Assembly: GCA_025766275.1 (NCBI GenBank)
Contig: JAFKAC010000053.1
Location: forward strand, 186,001 to 250,000
Direction of reading: 5' to 3'
DNA from: Lactarius indigo
Taxonomy: Eukaryota; Basidiomycota; Agaricomycetes; Russulales; Russulaceae
DNA length: 64,000 nucleotides
Below are positions 19,599 through 30,500 of this stretch, one piece after another; positions within the stretch are counted from its first letter, which is position 1; every line of letters begins with the position of its first letter. The position numbers and the translations under genes are program-made. The notes under the pieces were generated by a model, which saw only the letters and a list, made by a program, of their open reading frames with translations, was not told the DNA's origin and made no database searches.

Positions 19599-22500
19599 TC
19601 ATGAGGTTGGCCCTAATTGTCCAGAGCTCCTTTGACCGTTTTCCTTTCCTACTTTATTCTCGTCTCCTGAGCGTGGCATCGTGCCGCATTGCGTGATTCT
19701 TCCTGAGTCTTGTATGAATTTGGCCAGGGGGATGCTTGTTTTGGGGTCTTGTAGCAGTTTGGTGTAGGACGTTTCTGGTGTTCTTTTCCCTTTGAGGAGC
19801 GTCCATCTTTCGTGTGCGTACGCTGGGCAATCTAAGATGAAGTGCTGAGGGGTTTCTGGACTGTGACCGCATGCCGGACAGCTGTCTCCTTCTACTCTTT
19901 TGAAGCGATGTAGGTATGCGTTGAGGGGGAAGTGCCCCGACCTTAGCTGAAAAAGCCAGCTTGCACCCTTCCTAGAGAGATTGGGGTCGCTCGTTAGCTT
20001 TAGGAATTTCTGTGAGGGCAATGAAACGTCTATCTGATTGAGCCTTTTTGCTCGCGGTGAGTTCTGCCAGTCGCTTTTCCACCAGGTTTTGAGTTTGTCG
20101 TTGAAGGCTTGCCTTGCAGCGGATTTATTGATCTTGAGGGGATGCCGGAGTTGGGGCGGGAGGGCATCGGGTGGGGACGTCTTCCCCTCTGCTGCTGTTT
20201 TCGCCTCTTTGTCTGCCGTTTCGTTACCTTGTATTCCCACGTGTCCTGCGGTCCATCGTATTGTGAGTGAGTACTTAGAGCCTCCTGCTTTGCGGAGTTT
20301 CGTCGCTGCAGTTTGGAAAAGATCTGCCAAGGAGTGGCCTGATCGGCTGCTTGGCGACGTTATGGCTGTTATTGCCGCTTGGTTGTCTACTCCCAGTGCG
20401 ATTGAGGTTTTATTGTTCTTCTCGGACTTGATGAGGTGTAGACCTAGTAAGAGCCCTACTAGTTCTGCCTCGAAGACGGTGTGGTGGTCAGATGAGCCAA
20501 GGTGATAATGCAATGTTCTCCTTTCCTTATCTGCCCCGATGAGTACCGCTGCTGCCCCTACCGCTCCGTCGTGAGCTGAGCCGTCCGTATATATTTTTAT
20601 ACTTTCGGTTCCTTCCTTGTCTGCCTTTATCGACGCCTTCTTGTCCTTGGCCACGTCCAGCTTAAAGGGATGTTTGTGGGATAGTGCCGGGTCCTGTCTA
20701 ACCGTAGGGATTTTTTCGTAGGTTTCCGGGTTGATTGCGAGCGTTTGCATAAGGAAGTGTAGTGGGGACTTGTGTCTCTTTACTCTTCCATTTGCACATC
20801 TTTTCGCTGGGCCGTGCAGGGGGTGTGCTTTCGGAAGCGTGGCAATGCGAGTTGCCGCCCTGTGGATATGTTTTTCAGCTTCGAGCTTTAGCAGGAGGAT
20901 GAAGGCGTGAGCATCGAGGACGTCCGTGGGCGACGTCCTTAATCCCCCAGTGATTGCCAGGGCGCCGGCCCTTTGTATGGTCGTAAATTTGTTCCCGCGT
21001 CTCTGCAGCCTGTCTGACTTCTCCGCTGTAGTTTTTCTTCCTTCTGCACTTCCCCAAACGTCGACTGCGTAGAGGATTCGTGGGATTGCGACGCTTGTGT
21101 ACAGCCTTCTCGCGTACTTTGGGGTGATGCCCCAGCTTGGAGCGGCGGCTCTTCTGATTTGACCGGCCCACTTCATGCCTTTTTCTAGGGCGTAATTGTA
21201 CTGCGTTCCCCAGTTGAGATGTTGGTCGAAGAAAACTCCCAGGTACTTTGTGGATTTAGTTGGGGTCAGGGTAATGTCGAGCAGCTTCATGGGGCTTCGC
21301 TGCTTCTTGCTATTCTGATGAGCAAAGTCTATCAGCGCGAGTTTGCTGAACTCGAAGCGTGAATTATGGGCGTTGGACCATTCAATCGCTCCCCTTTGCC
21401 TTGTCATCATGTCGGATAGCGTTGCATGTGTTTCAACGAAGTTATTCCCTGTGGCGATCAGGATTGCATCATCCACGTAGGCTATTGCTGATTCATTCTC
21501 TTTTATCGGGACGTCGAGAATATCAGCGTTGTAGTACTGGTATAGGATCATGGACAGGGGGTCTCCCTGTCCGATCCCGTTGTTGATAGGGATGCTGTCT
21601 GAAACGTAGTCGTCGAATCTCAGCGTAGTGAAACGGTTCCTTAGCAGGTTTTGAGTGAACTTAACCAATTTCGCGGGAACTCTGCGCTTTTTCATGTTAT
21701 GGAGAAGTCTTTCGTTGACCGCATTGGGGAAGGCGCCTTCTATGTCGAGGAATAGCACTGAGACCACTTGCTTCTTCCTCCAGGCGTCCTTGATCCGGAG
21801 CGTAAGCATATGCATCGCGTCCGTTGTTGTGCGTGCTGGGCGTCCGCTGTAATGGTGTTGTGGGAGGAGCTGGTGTTTCTCGGAGTGGAAGGTGAGCTGT
21901 TCCGCCATTATGGACGTGAGTACTTTTGCAAGGGTGTTTAGGAGTGCGATGGGCCTGTAGGCCTTGGGAACATCGTATCTTGGTTTGCCTGGTTTCCTAA
22001 GTACTACTGTTGTGGACGTCTTCCACGGGTCGTAATACCAGCCTTTATTGACAATTGCGTTGAATATCGTCCAAAGCCTGTTGACAAGGACGTCAGCACA
22101 TTTGATGAGTACAATGTTGGGGATACCGTCGGGGCCTGGGGCCTTATAAGGTTTCAGTCGGGCTAAGTGCTTGCGAATTTGATCCTTAGTAATGGCCTTC
22201 AGCGTGTTGATTGGCGGCGGGTAGGTGGGGTTGGTTAGATCGGCATTCGGGGCTGCAGGCTTAGTGGGGAAAAAAGTTTTGGCCAGTATGACACTTTTGT
22301 CGGAATTGTGGCTGATGGTTTTCTCGCCCGTGTCCTCTTGCACCTTTAGACTAGGAATTCTAGTTTTGCCCCCGTCGCTTGCTGGCGCTGAAATGTAACG
22401 GTGGACCGACCAGATGTCTGGGTCGGATGCTTTCTCTAGCCAGTCTCTCCAGTGGTGCTGTTTTGTGTATTGCAACGCCTTTCCGTATTTTCTTCGTGAG

Positions 22501-22655
22501 AGTTTATGAGCGGCGTGAATTGGGTGTTCTGGGCGATCCCTGAGCTTGTATGCCGCTCTTCCAAGTTTCTCCGTTTCTTTTCGGAGAAGCTTGAGTTCTC
22601 TCGTCCACCAACGCTTGGATCGTGCGTTGACATCAGTGATGGGGACTTCACTTTC
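19599..22655 (-). CDS. LINE ORF2, C-terminal part: reverse transcriptase, RNase H
   Basis: This is the larger part of a 1335-aa ORF2, separated from its endonuclease part by the outer gypsy element. It contains LINE reverse transcriptase blocks: YRPIALLNTLAKVLTSI, GIGQGDPLSMILYQY and the catalytic AYVDDAILIAT. An RNase H domain follows (IYTDGSAHDGAVGAAAV, FEAELVGLLLGLHL, GVDNQAAI, WTAGHVGIQGNETADKEA), with its Asp/Glu/Asp/Asp set visible. A C-terminal CPACGHSPETPQHFILDC knuckle (C-x2-C-x7-H-x4-C) comes last. No stop or frameshift is seen. The protein would prime cDNA synthesis at the endonuclease nick. With the insertion, only a truncated product could be made from this locus. Confidence 0.92.
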   Translation of the reverse strand, partial: ESEVPITDVNARSKRWWTRELKLLRKETEKLGRAAYKLRDRPEHPIHAAHKLSRRKYGKALQYTKQHHWRDWLEKASDPDIWSVHRYISAPASDGGKTRIPSLKVQEDTGEKTISHNSDKSVILAKTFFPTKPAAPNADLTNPTYPPPINTLKAITKDQIRKHLARLKPYKAPGPDGIPNIVLIKCADVLVNRLWTIFNAIVNKGWYYDPWKTSTTVVLRKPGKPRYDVPKAYRPIALLNTLAKVLTSIMAEQLTFHSEKHQLLPQHHYSGRPARTTTDAMHMLTLRIKDAWRKKQVVSVLFLDIEGAFPNAVNERLLHNMKKRRVPAKLVKFTQNLLRNRFTTLRFDDYVSDSIPINNGIGQGDPLSMILYQYYNADILDVPIKENESAIAYVDDAILIATGNNFVETHATLSDMMTRQRGAIEWSNAHNSRFEFSKLALIDFAHQNSKKQRSPMKLLDITLTPTKSTKYLGVFFDQHLNWGTQYNYALEKGMKWAGQIRRAAAPSWGITPKYARRLYTSVAIPRILYAVDVWGSAEGRKTTAEKSDRLQRRGNKFTTIQRAGALAITGGLRTSPTDVLDAHAFILLLKLEAEKHIHRAATRIATLPKAHPLHGPAKRCANGRVKRHKSPLHFLMQTLAINPETYEKIPTVRQDPALSHKHPFKLDVAKDKKASIKADKEGTESIKIYTDGSAHDGAVGAAAVLIGADKERRTLHYHLGSSDHHTVFEAELVGLLLGLHLIKSEKNNKTSIALGVDNQAAITAITSPSSRSGHSLADLFQTAATKLRKAGGSKYSLTIRWTAGHVGIQGNETADKEAKTAAEGKTSPPDALPPQLRHPLKINKSAARQAFNDKLKTWWKSDWQNSPRAKRLNQIDVSLPSQKFLKLTSDPNLSRKGASWLFQLRSGHFPLNAYLHRFKRVEGDSCPACGHSPETPQHFILDCPAYAHERWTLLKGKRTPETSYTKLLQDPKTSIPLAKFIQDSGRITQCGTMPRSGDENKVGKENGQRSSGQLGPTS
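22651..22655. repeat. Outer gypsy target-site duplication, left copy
   Basis: CTTTC directly before TGTTAC of the left LTR, repeated at 38330-38334 directly after the right LTR. Confidence 0.9.
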
Positions 22656-23224
22656 TGTTACGATTTCCTTGGACTCGTTTCTTTCCTTATCACCACTTCC
22701 TTCCCATACTATACGAGCCCTGTACGATTACGCGGACGTTACGATTACCCGGTTTCTATCACGCGCCTTGCTTATCGACGTTCTCTTTTGATAAAGCTTG
22801 ACATGTGCCAGTTTCCGACTTGTTCCCTCTCACGCGCGGCCCCGCGTGATTCTCCTTTGTTCTCAGTATATCCTTGCTTTGTTCCCTTTATGTTCGTTCC
22901 TTTCTTCCTCAGCTTGGCGATGGCGCCATCTGTTTGCGATGGCCATACAGTACGATTTCTATTTAACTCTAGTTATACCTAGCTTGTACGGTAGACTAGA
23001 CTTCTTGTGTAATACTACACTCGTCTTCGCAAAGTCTCCTCGTTCCCCGATCCTCGCCTTCGCTAGGCCTTCGAGTCTTAGCCTTCCTCTACAGTCCAAG
23101 TGACGTGCGTCCTTGTGACTCTTGTGCATCATCTATACTGAAGTCGAGCCTTTGAGCTTTGACTACCGGACAAGCAGACTGACTTAGTACAGGTCGTACT
23201 CAACGCCCCTGTAGTGGCGTTACA
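22656..23224 (+). repeat. Outer gypsy 5' LTR
   Basis: 569 bp, TGTTAC...GTTACA, matching 37761-38329 with no difference seen by eye. Open frames inside it (for example 22798-23103) are shared with the other LTR and are not taken as genes. Confidence 0.94.
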
Positions 23225-23242
23225 TTAAGTCTAGTCTCCACA

Positions 23243-24907
23243 GTGGCTCTCACCAGCCGAAGCCGAACACAGTTCGTCAAAGAGTATCTGGAGCGGCATC
23301 CTTACGACGATCTAAGACCTTCCATCAAAGGAACCGCCCTCTGGAGGAACACCCCACACGACGAAGGGTACTACGTTTACGACCCCGACAAACTCACATA
23401 CGAACCAATCGAATACATTGAAGACCAACACATCTGGGCCTACGTCGCCTACTCCGACTCAAAGCACTCCTGGTATTCCTACAAACCCGTCCCTGCACAC
23501 CTAGGCCTAGGACCAGGAAAAGGACAAATCAGTGCCATCGAAGCCGATTCCGATATCGAAGAACCATCTTCCGAACCTGATCTAGACAACCCAACACTCA
23601 CGCCTACCATCCAACGACCTGTGGACTTCGCATCATATGCCAATATGTCCACCACCCAACTCTCCACCACCCTCACCTCCTCGCAGCCAACCGCAGGGTC
23701 CTCGACAACGAATCCTGCAAACAGTGGAGGACATCTTGTGGGAGGAAGTATGTCGACAAGCGGAGGAGGCACTGCGGGAGGCGCAGGAAGCCATCATGGA
23801 GGCGGTGCGCCTGGAGGTGGAGGCGGTGCGCCTGGAGGTGGAGGCGGTGCGCCTGGAGGCGGAGGCGGTGCGCCTGGAGGTGGAGGCGGCGGAGCAGCAG
23901 CAGGCCCCGCTGCTGGAGGACCTCCCCCACCAAACGGACGACTCGGAGGGAACCCCCCACCAGAATTCACGGGGGACCGAGAAGCCAGCAGAGCGTTCCT
24001 AAACGCCTTCGCACTCTACCGAGGAATGAACCCGAATGTCCAACAGCTGACTCTTCCTTATTCACGTGCAATGACCCTCCTCTCGTACATCCGAGGGCCA
24101 TTAGTAGACGACTGGGTCGAAGAACAGATCCAGTGGCTAGCCAACCAACTGGCGGGAGGAGTAGGCATGAACACCGAAAACTTATGGAACACTATCGAAA
24201 CAAGATTCATCCAGGCATACACCGACACTACCCAACAACAAAAAGCCCGCCACGCCATTCAAAATTTACGAATGGACAAAGAAGACATCGACACCTACAT
24301 AGCCAAGTTCTCTAACTTGGCTAACAAGGCAGGGTACAACAAGGACGAGGCCACTACCCTAGAAATATTCCAGAAAGGCCTCCCAAATGCGCTAGTCATA
24401 AATGCAATCAAGTTCCATCACCCCGTAGACTGGGACGATTGGAAGACGGCGGTCACGCTTCAGCAGGCGGAATATCTCCTCCTCAAGGACAGGCTCACTA
24501 AAGGAAGAACGGACAAGAAAGGAGGAGCCTCCCGCGACCAGTGGCTGAACGCCCTCAATAAAACCAGGGACCCAAATGCAATGGATGTCAGCCGAACTCG
24601 CGCCAGAGCAGCAATGACGGAGGACGAAAAGAAGCTACTCCAAAAAGAAGGAAGATGCTTCCGATGCCGAGGACAAGGACATATCTCCAAGTTCTGTCCT
24701 CAAAAGACCACCACTACCGCCAAAACAGCAGGAACGAGCGACCCCACTCCAACCACCGCCACTATCTCAATGACCGCATCACGCCCCCTTTCCAACGAGG
24801 AACAAGCCGACGCCCAAGTAGCTGCCCTATTCGCTCAGACCCCCGAAGTACGAGAGCTAATGGTGGATAAACTCTTCGGACAAAAGAAGGATTTTCTGAA
24901 CGCTTGA
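23243..24907 (+). CDS. Outer gypsy gag
   Basis: A 554-aa Gag, structural protein of the retrotransposon particle. The N-terminal region is conserved with the inner element (RHPYDDLRPSIKGTALWR..., HIWAYVAYSDS). A glycine-rich linker with five APGGGGG-type repeats follows, then a capsid-like retrotransposon gag domain (about residues 230-400: FLNAFALYRGMNP, RAMTLLSYIRGPLVDDWV, LWNTIETRFIQAY). A CFRCRGQGHISKFC zinc knuckle (C-x2-C-x4-H-x4-C) is near residue 475. No ATG precedes the conserved N-terminus, and the frame is open back into the LTR (about 23183). A GTG at 23243 with A at -3 and G at +4 is the likely start. Pol follows in the -1 frame. Confidence 0.9.
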   Translation: MALTSRSRTQFVKEYLERHPYDDLRPSIKGTALWRNTPHDEGYYVYDPDKLTYEPIEYIEDQHIWAYVAYSDSKHSWYSYKPVPAHLGLGPGKGQISAIEADSDIEEPSSEPDLDNPTLTPTIQRPVDFASYANMSTTQLSTTLTSSQPTAGSSTTNPANSGGHLVGGSMSTSGGGTAGGAGSHHGGGAPGGGGGAPGGGGGAPGGGGGAPGGGGGGAAAGPAAGGPPPPNGRLGGNPPPEFTGDREASRAFLNAFALYRGMNPNVQQLTLPYSRAMTLLSYIRGPLVDDWVEEQIQWLANQLAGGVGMNTENLWNTIETRFIQAYTDTTQQQKARHAIQNLRMDKEDIDTYIAKFSNLANKAGYNKDEATTLEIFQKGLPNALVINAIKFHHPVDWDDWKTAVTLQQAEYLLLKDRLTKGRTDKKGGASRDQWLNALNKTRDPNAMDVSRTRARAAMTEDEKKLLQKEGRCFRCRGQGHISKFCPQKTTTTAKTAGTSDPTPTTATISMTASRPLSNEEQADAQVAALFAQTPEVRELMVDKLFGQKKDFLNA

Positions 24908-26990
24908 ACCCGGCGGCCTGGGCTAGAGCATTAAAACTTAGCGTGTACAATAGCAGATTCCGATCCATGCGAATTCCAGTACTTTTCAAATCTGCTCACG
25001 CGACGGCCGAACGAAATGTTTTGGTAGATTCGGGCGCAACAGACAACTTTATCAGCGCAAACCTCTTGAAGCGACTCAAAATAGCCTGGCTACCTACCGA
25101 ACGTTCCATCAAGATATGGAACGTCGATGGAACCCACAATCAAGGAGGAGAGATCACATCCTTCACCGACCTCACTGTTAAGACCGGAGGAAAGATCCAA
25201 AACCTTCGATTCCTTATCACGGATCTAGGAAACGACGAAGTTATACTAGGATACCCCTGGTTTACGGCTTTCGAACCCAAGTTCCATTGGCGGGACGCCA
25301 CACTCGATGAAGAGTTCCAACCAGTGGTCATCACCAGTCTGCATCTGTCCGACGAAGCCATGCCTCTTGAAGCAACTATTAAGGCATTGGAGACGTATCA
25401 ACTGGACGAATCAGCCTGGGAACAACTACAAGGAGAGGACGAACCTTCAATCCGGCTGCGAAAGACGACGACAGCATCGGAACTGGCGCAGCAAGAAGCG
25501 GCCAAAAAACCTCAGAAAACCTTCGAAGAGATGGTTCCGGAAGAATATCGGAGACATCAGAAAGTTTTCAGCGAAAAAGCGTCTCAGCGCTTTCCCCCTT
25601 CACGCCCATGGGATCACGCCATCGATCTAGTCCCAAATGCCCCTGAAACAATGGATTGCAAAGTATACCCACTCACAATCCCGGAAAACGAAAAGCTAAC
25701 GGAATTCGTAACTGAGCACTTGGAAAAGAAGTACATCCAACCATCCAAGTCTCCTTACGCATCCCCCTTCTTTTTTATCAAAAAGAAGGACGGGAAACTA
25801 CGCCCGGTACAGGACTACCGCCGCCTCAACGAACTAACCGTAAAGAATCACTATCCACTCCCCCTAATCCCCGAACTTATCGACAAAATCCGAGAAGCAA
25901 GACTTTATTCGAAACTCGATATTCGATGGGGATACAACAACGTTCGGATCAAACAAGGGGATGAATGGAAGGCGGCGTTCAAAACAAATCAGGGGTTATT
26001 CGAACCGCGAGTCATGTTTTTTGGCCTCACTAACTCCCCAAGCACCTTCCAAACTATGATGGACACTATCTTCAGGGAGTTGGTATTAACAGGAGAAGTG
26101 ATTGTCTACATGGACGATATCCTAATCGCGACTGCAGACAACCGTACCCACCACAGAATGGTGTTACACCAAGTCCTAGACCTCTGCGACAAACACGACC
26201 TATACATCAAACCAGAGAAATGCGTATTTGAAGTCTATGAAGTGGAGTACCTGGGGCTAATCATCGGGCACGGACAACTGCGAATGGACCCGATCAAAGT
26301 ACAGGGAGTCCGAGAATGGAAGGCGCCGACATCACTTAAAGAAGTACGAGCCTTCTTAGGATTCTGCAACTTCTACCGACGATTTATACGGGGATTCTCC
26401 ACAATTGCGAGGCCCCTCCACGACCTTACGAAGAAAGACACCCCCTGGGAATGGACGGAAGCTAGACAAAAAGCCTTCGACACCATCAAAGAACGAATCA
26501 GTTCGGAACCGGTTCTACTATTCCCGAAGCTAGACCAACCCTTCGAAATCGAAGTCGACGCCTCAAGTTATGCTCTAGGGGCGGTCTTAAACCAGAAGGG
26601 AGAAGACAATAGAATGCATCCGGTCGCATTCTATTCCGAGTCCCTATCTGAAGCCGAACGCAACTACGACATTTACGACAGGGAGCTATTGGCAATCGTC
26701 AAAGCGCTACGCACTTGGCGAACGTACCTCGTGGGATCCCCCCATTTAATAACAATCCATACAGACCACGCCAACCTGCAATACTGGAAAGAACCCAGGA
26801 AAATCAGTCGACGAGTAGCGCGGGAGTTCCAAGAACTATCGGAGTATAACTTTATACTCAAACATATCCCTGGTACCAAGAATACACAAGCAGACTCCCT
26901 ATCAAGAAGACCCGACTATGATGACGGCACCAGTGACAACGATCACGTTACTGTACTCCCGGACGACGTATTTCTCAAAGTCACCCAAAC
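24871..26990 (+). CDS. Outer gypsy pol, N-terminal part (PR, RT, RNase H)
   Basis: The frame opens at 24871, has no ATG at its head and overlaps the end of gag. Aspartic protease: VLVDSGATDNF. Reverse transcriptase: KKDGKLRPVQDYRRLNELT, then VIVYMDDILIAT (catalytic YMDD). RNase H: FEIEVDASSYALGAVLNQ, YDIYDRELLAIVKAL, TIHTDHANLQYW. The frame is cut by the inner element at 26990 (VTQT), then resumes at 34794 with the codon completed correctly. The intact Pol would be about 1177 aa. No stop or frameshift is seen in the element's own sequence. Confidence 0.93.
24889..24895 (+). promoter_or_regulatory. Candidate -1 frameshift site, outer gag-pol
   Basis: GGATTTT, read in gag as G GAT TTT, lies inside the short overlap where the pol frame (open from 24871) is -1 relative to gag. 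It resembles the G-GAU-UUA site known from the mouse mammary tumour virus pro-pol junction. Whether a downstream pseudoknot exists was not tested. Confidence 0.45.
26986..26990. repeat. Inner gypsy target-site duplication, left copy
   Basis: CAAAC before the TGTTAC of the 26991 LTR, repeated at 34789-34793 after the other LTR. Confidence 0.92.
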
Positions 26991-27497
26991 TGTTACGCTC
27001 CACCGGCGTTAGTCCGACTTGGACTGGAAGAAGGCGTAATCGACTTAGCAAAAGTCGGGCGAATGGGGATCACGTGTCAACCCAACGCGAGCTGAACAGG
27101 GGCACCTCGGCACACGCTGCAGCGAAAGTGAAGAAGTGCTATCCCTTGGTGGATAGAAGTGGAAGCACACTTAGTCCGAGACTAAGGCAGACAAGAGACG
27201 AGTCAAATGGTGGATTGAAGAAGACCAAGATGGGGACTCTTGGTCTTCCGAGTCGACTACTTATACAGATACGCGCGGGCTTTAAAGCGCTGCTGGAATG
27301 ATAGCTAACCAATAGCGTAACTAGCTCGAACCCTAGTACAGCTATCCTAGGAATGAGTCATACATGAGTCACAATCACGTGTGAGCTACTATGCTGACTG
27401 ATACGATGTAAGAGTCCATGACTAATACTGCTGTCGGACCGTAGTCATAACCGGTCATGAGTCATATACAACGAGTCATCAAGTCCGTACCGTAACA
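26991..27497 (-). repeat. Inner gypsy 3' LTR
   Basis: 507 bp; its ends form the inverted repeat TGTTACG/CGTAACA. On the element strand three TGACTCA-type bZIP sites and a CACGTG box lie upstream of a TATAAG at about 27265-27260. Confidence 0.94.
27354..27464 (-). promoter_or_regulatory. bZIP (Gcn4/AP-1-type) and E-box cluster in LTR
   Basis: TGAGTCA occurs at 27354-27360, 27365-27371 and 27458-27464, and CACGTG at 27376-27381. The same set exists in the other LTR (34645-34755). TGASTCA is the known target of fungal Gcn4-type and AP-1-type factors. A role in stress or starvation control of the element is inference. Confidence 0.45.
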
Positions 27498-27530
27498 TCA
27501 CCCCCTTTTCAGGAGTGAGGCCCACCTCAC

Positions 27531-30500
27531 TTAGTCCGCTACCGATTCCTGCCTCATCTTCTCCGCTTCGTCCTCCATCCGTGCTAATATGTTAGCGCGC
27601 TCGAGTCGGTAAAGACTGTCCCTTTTGTCGTCAATCACCATTGCCCTCTCCATCTGCAACTGCTGAATCCTTTTCTCCAATTGGTCTTCGGCAAATGCGA
27701 ATTGCCGGAATCGGCGTAATTCTTGAATGAGGGTGACATCCCCAATACGCATAAGCAGTAAGTCGGTGGGGTGTCGATCGCGGAGCATGAAATACTCCTC
27801 GTGTGGGATGAATGCGCGGTTGTTCTTGGGCAGATGGGGAGTGGCGTAAAGGGGTTTACCGTAAAGGAAACCCGATCCCGGAGCTAATCCGAGTACGAAG
27901 GGGTCTCCTCCTCGGATAACCTGCACGTGAGTTGCTTGTACCGTCGGTCCGTTGGGGAGTTTGATCGGGAACGGAATGTAATCGGGTCCTCGATTGACCC
28001 GGAACCCCTCAGGGACGACGGCCCTGGTTGCTGGGTCTCGTTCCCCCATTGGTGTATAACGAGCCGCTTGTGCCACGGCGACTCGTCCTCGGTGTAGAGG
28101 CCCCCCCGCTGCGTCGACGAGGTAGGGAGTGGCGGCTGGATCTTCAGCGTAGAATTCATGATTAAGGAATGCGTGCCTGATGGGGTAATGGTCTCTAAGC
28201 TCGTCTTCATCCTCATCTTCGTCCAGTACTCCCTTCGCTCCTTCATCATTCGGCGTCGGCAGGCGGCGATATGCAGTTGCTCCCGCTGCCACTGCGCCGC
28301 CGTCTCCTTCCATTCTTGTTCGTACTTCTCCATGGCGTTGGGTGGCTTCACTGCGCGGGACAGCTGCTTGAAGCCGAAAGAGCTCGTCTTCCGTGAGGAA
28401 GACTTCGGGCTCACCGGTGTTGGGGTTTGTGAGGGCGTACATTGGCGGCGGAGGTGCTGGTTGAGTTGTTGCCGGATCGTCGTCGAGAGTTCCCTGTACG
28501 GGCATAGGGAATCGTTGCAGTGTCTGGTGCAATTCTTCACCAGTGATAGGGCCGTCGTCCTCATGCTGCACGGAGGGACGGCTTCCTCCCGTAGTTCTAG
28601 TGGTTGTGGCGTTGTTGGTGGAGTCGGGGTCAACAAGCGTGGCGGAGGAGTCGTTGATGAGGGTAGAGAGGAGTGCGAGCTGGTCATTGCGTCGAGTAGA
28701 AGACATAGAATGGATGGGAGATAGAGACTTATCGCGACAAGAAGCTGTCCTTATATGCGTTTCTCTGTCGGGATTGGAATTTTTGAAGTCCCGAACGGCC
28801 TCGTCGGCAAATACGTCATCCTTATCTATCCATTGATTGTCTGAGTCAGGATAGCCCTTCCATTTGACAAGATACTGAAGTCGACGTCTTCTGCCGAACC
28901 GCCGTGAGTCTAGAATCTTCTCGACTTCATATTCTTCTTCGTTATCGACCAAATCAGGTGGTGGGCGCTGATAGTTTGGTCCGTGCGTGGGTGTCTCGCG
29001 ATAAGGTGTGAGAAGATCTATGTGGAAAACATCATGGATGCTCCACTGCGTGGGAAGTTCGAGGCGATAGTTGACAGGGGACATCACCTGGATGACCTTA
29101 AACGGTCCATGGCGCTTTGCGGCTAATTTCGCGGTTGGTTGATGGGTCCGTAAGTGACGCCCTTCTAGCCACACGAGGTCTCCTTCTTTGAACCTGGGCG
29201 TATCTTTGTGTTTAACCCATGACTTTTGCGCCCGTAGCATGCATGAAAAGGCACGCTGTCGTGCCTGTTTGAATTGGTCTATCCTCAACGACACTTGTGG
29301 GATAGGGGAAGGTCTATCGGTCCAATCAGCGCGAGGATTGAACCCTGATAAGAGGAAGAAGGGGGACTCTCGTGTAGTTTCGTTGGGCCAGTTGTTATGC
29401 GTGAATTCTGCCATAGGTAGATAGCGGACCCAGTCGTCTTGCCGCTCATTTACCCAGAAACGGAGATATTGTTCTAGCCATTGATTTGTGCGTTCTGATT
29501 GGCCGTCGGTTCTGGGATGATAGGCGGTTGAGATATTTTGACTGATGCCGAGGATTTTACATATCTCTCGCATAAACTTGGATGCGAAGCGGGGATCTCG
29601 GTCACTGATAACGCGCGAGGGGAGTCCGAATCGTGGGAAGACATGGGAGACGTACAGGGCAGCCGTTCCTTCGGCTGTTATTTCTTCATTACAAGGGATG
29701 AAAATAGCAGCTTTGGTGCAATCATGATCTGTTACCGTGAGAATGGAGTCGTAACCGCGAGAGACGGGGAGTTTGGTAATAAAGTCCACCGCAATAGTCT
29801 CGAATGGTAGGGCTTCCGGTTTAGGGTAGATAGGTTGTAGGGGTGCTCTGATTGGTCGGAGATTGACTTTGTGCCGTTGACATTCTGCACAGCCCTTGAC
29901 ATAATCGGTGACATCGTTCTTCATTTGCGGCCACCAGTAGTGCCGTTCAGTGAGTTGAAGAGTGCGTTTGATACCTGGGTGGCCATAGACAGGGGAGTCA
30001 TGATGAGCGGCAATAATGGTGCGTTTGTCGTGAATACCGCCGGTGACCACTCGGCGTCCGTCTTTATACCATGTCCCTTCGATGTCTTTTAGCTTGTGAG
30101 CGTCAACCCACGGTTTCAACTTAGCTGTATCTTGTTCGTAGATAGGATGTTCCGGCGTCATTTCCACCGGTAGGATCTCTGGTCTCCAGTGTGGATGTCG
30201 CGGTTGTTCTAGTGTGGTAGCGCGTGCGAAGACACTTTCTGGTAATACCGTTACTCCTTCGTTGTCATTTTCTCCTTGGTCATAATCTGGTCTCCGTGAT
30301 AGTGCATCGGCGCGGCCGTTAGAAGTCCCTTTTATGTGGTGAATTTCGAAATCGTATTCCGAAAGTTCGAGTACTTCCCTGGCTACACGCCTACTAATCT
30401 TTTGTGGTGATTTCCAGTATTGTAAATTGAGGTGGTCCGAAAATACTTTGATTTTGTGAGGGGACCCTGCTAAAAGGGGTCTCCAATGACGAAAGGCTTT

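Noticed and set aside
22506..23103. Plus-strand frames in the LTR (also 37893-38208)
   Set aside because: They lie in both LTR copies, have no motif and overlap promoter sequence.
27884..28687. 267-aa alternate frame opposite-phase to the inner pol extension
   Set aside because: It overlaps a well-supported pol frame and is Pro/Thr low complexity; it is best explained as a shadow.
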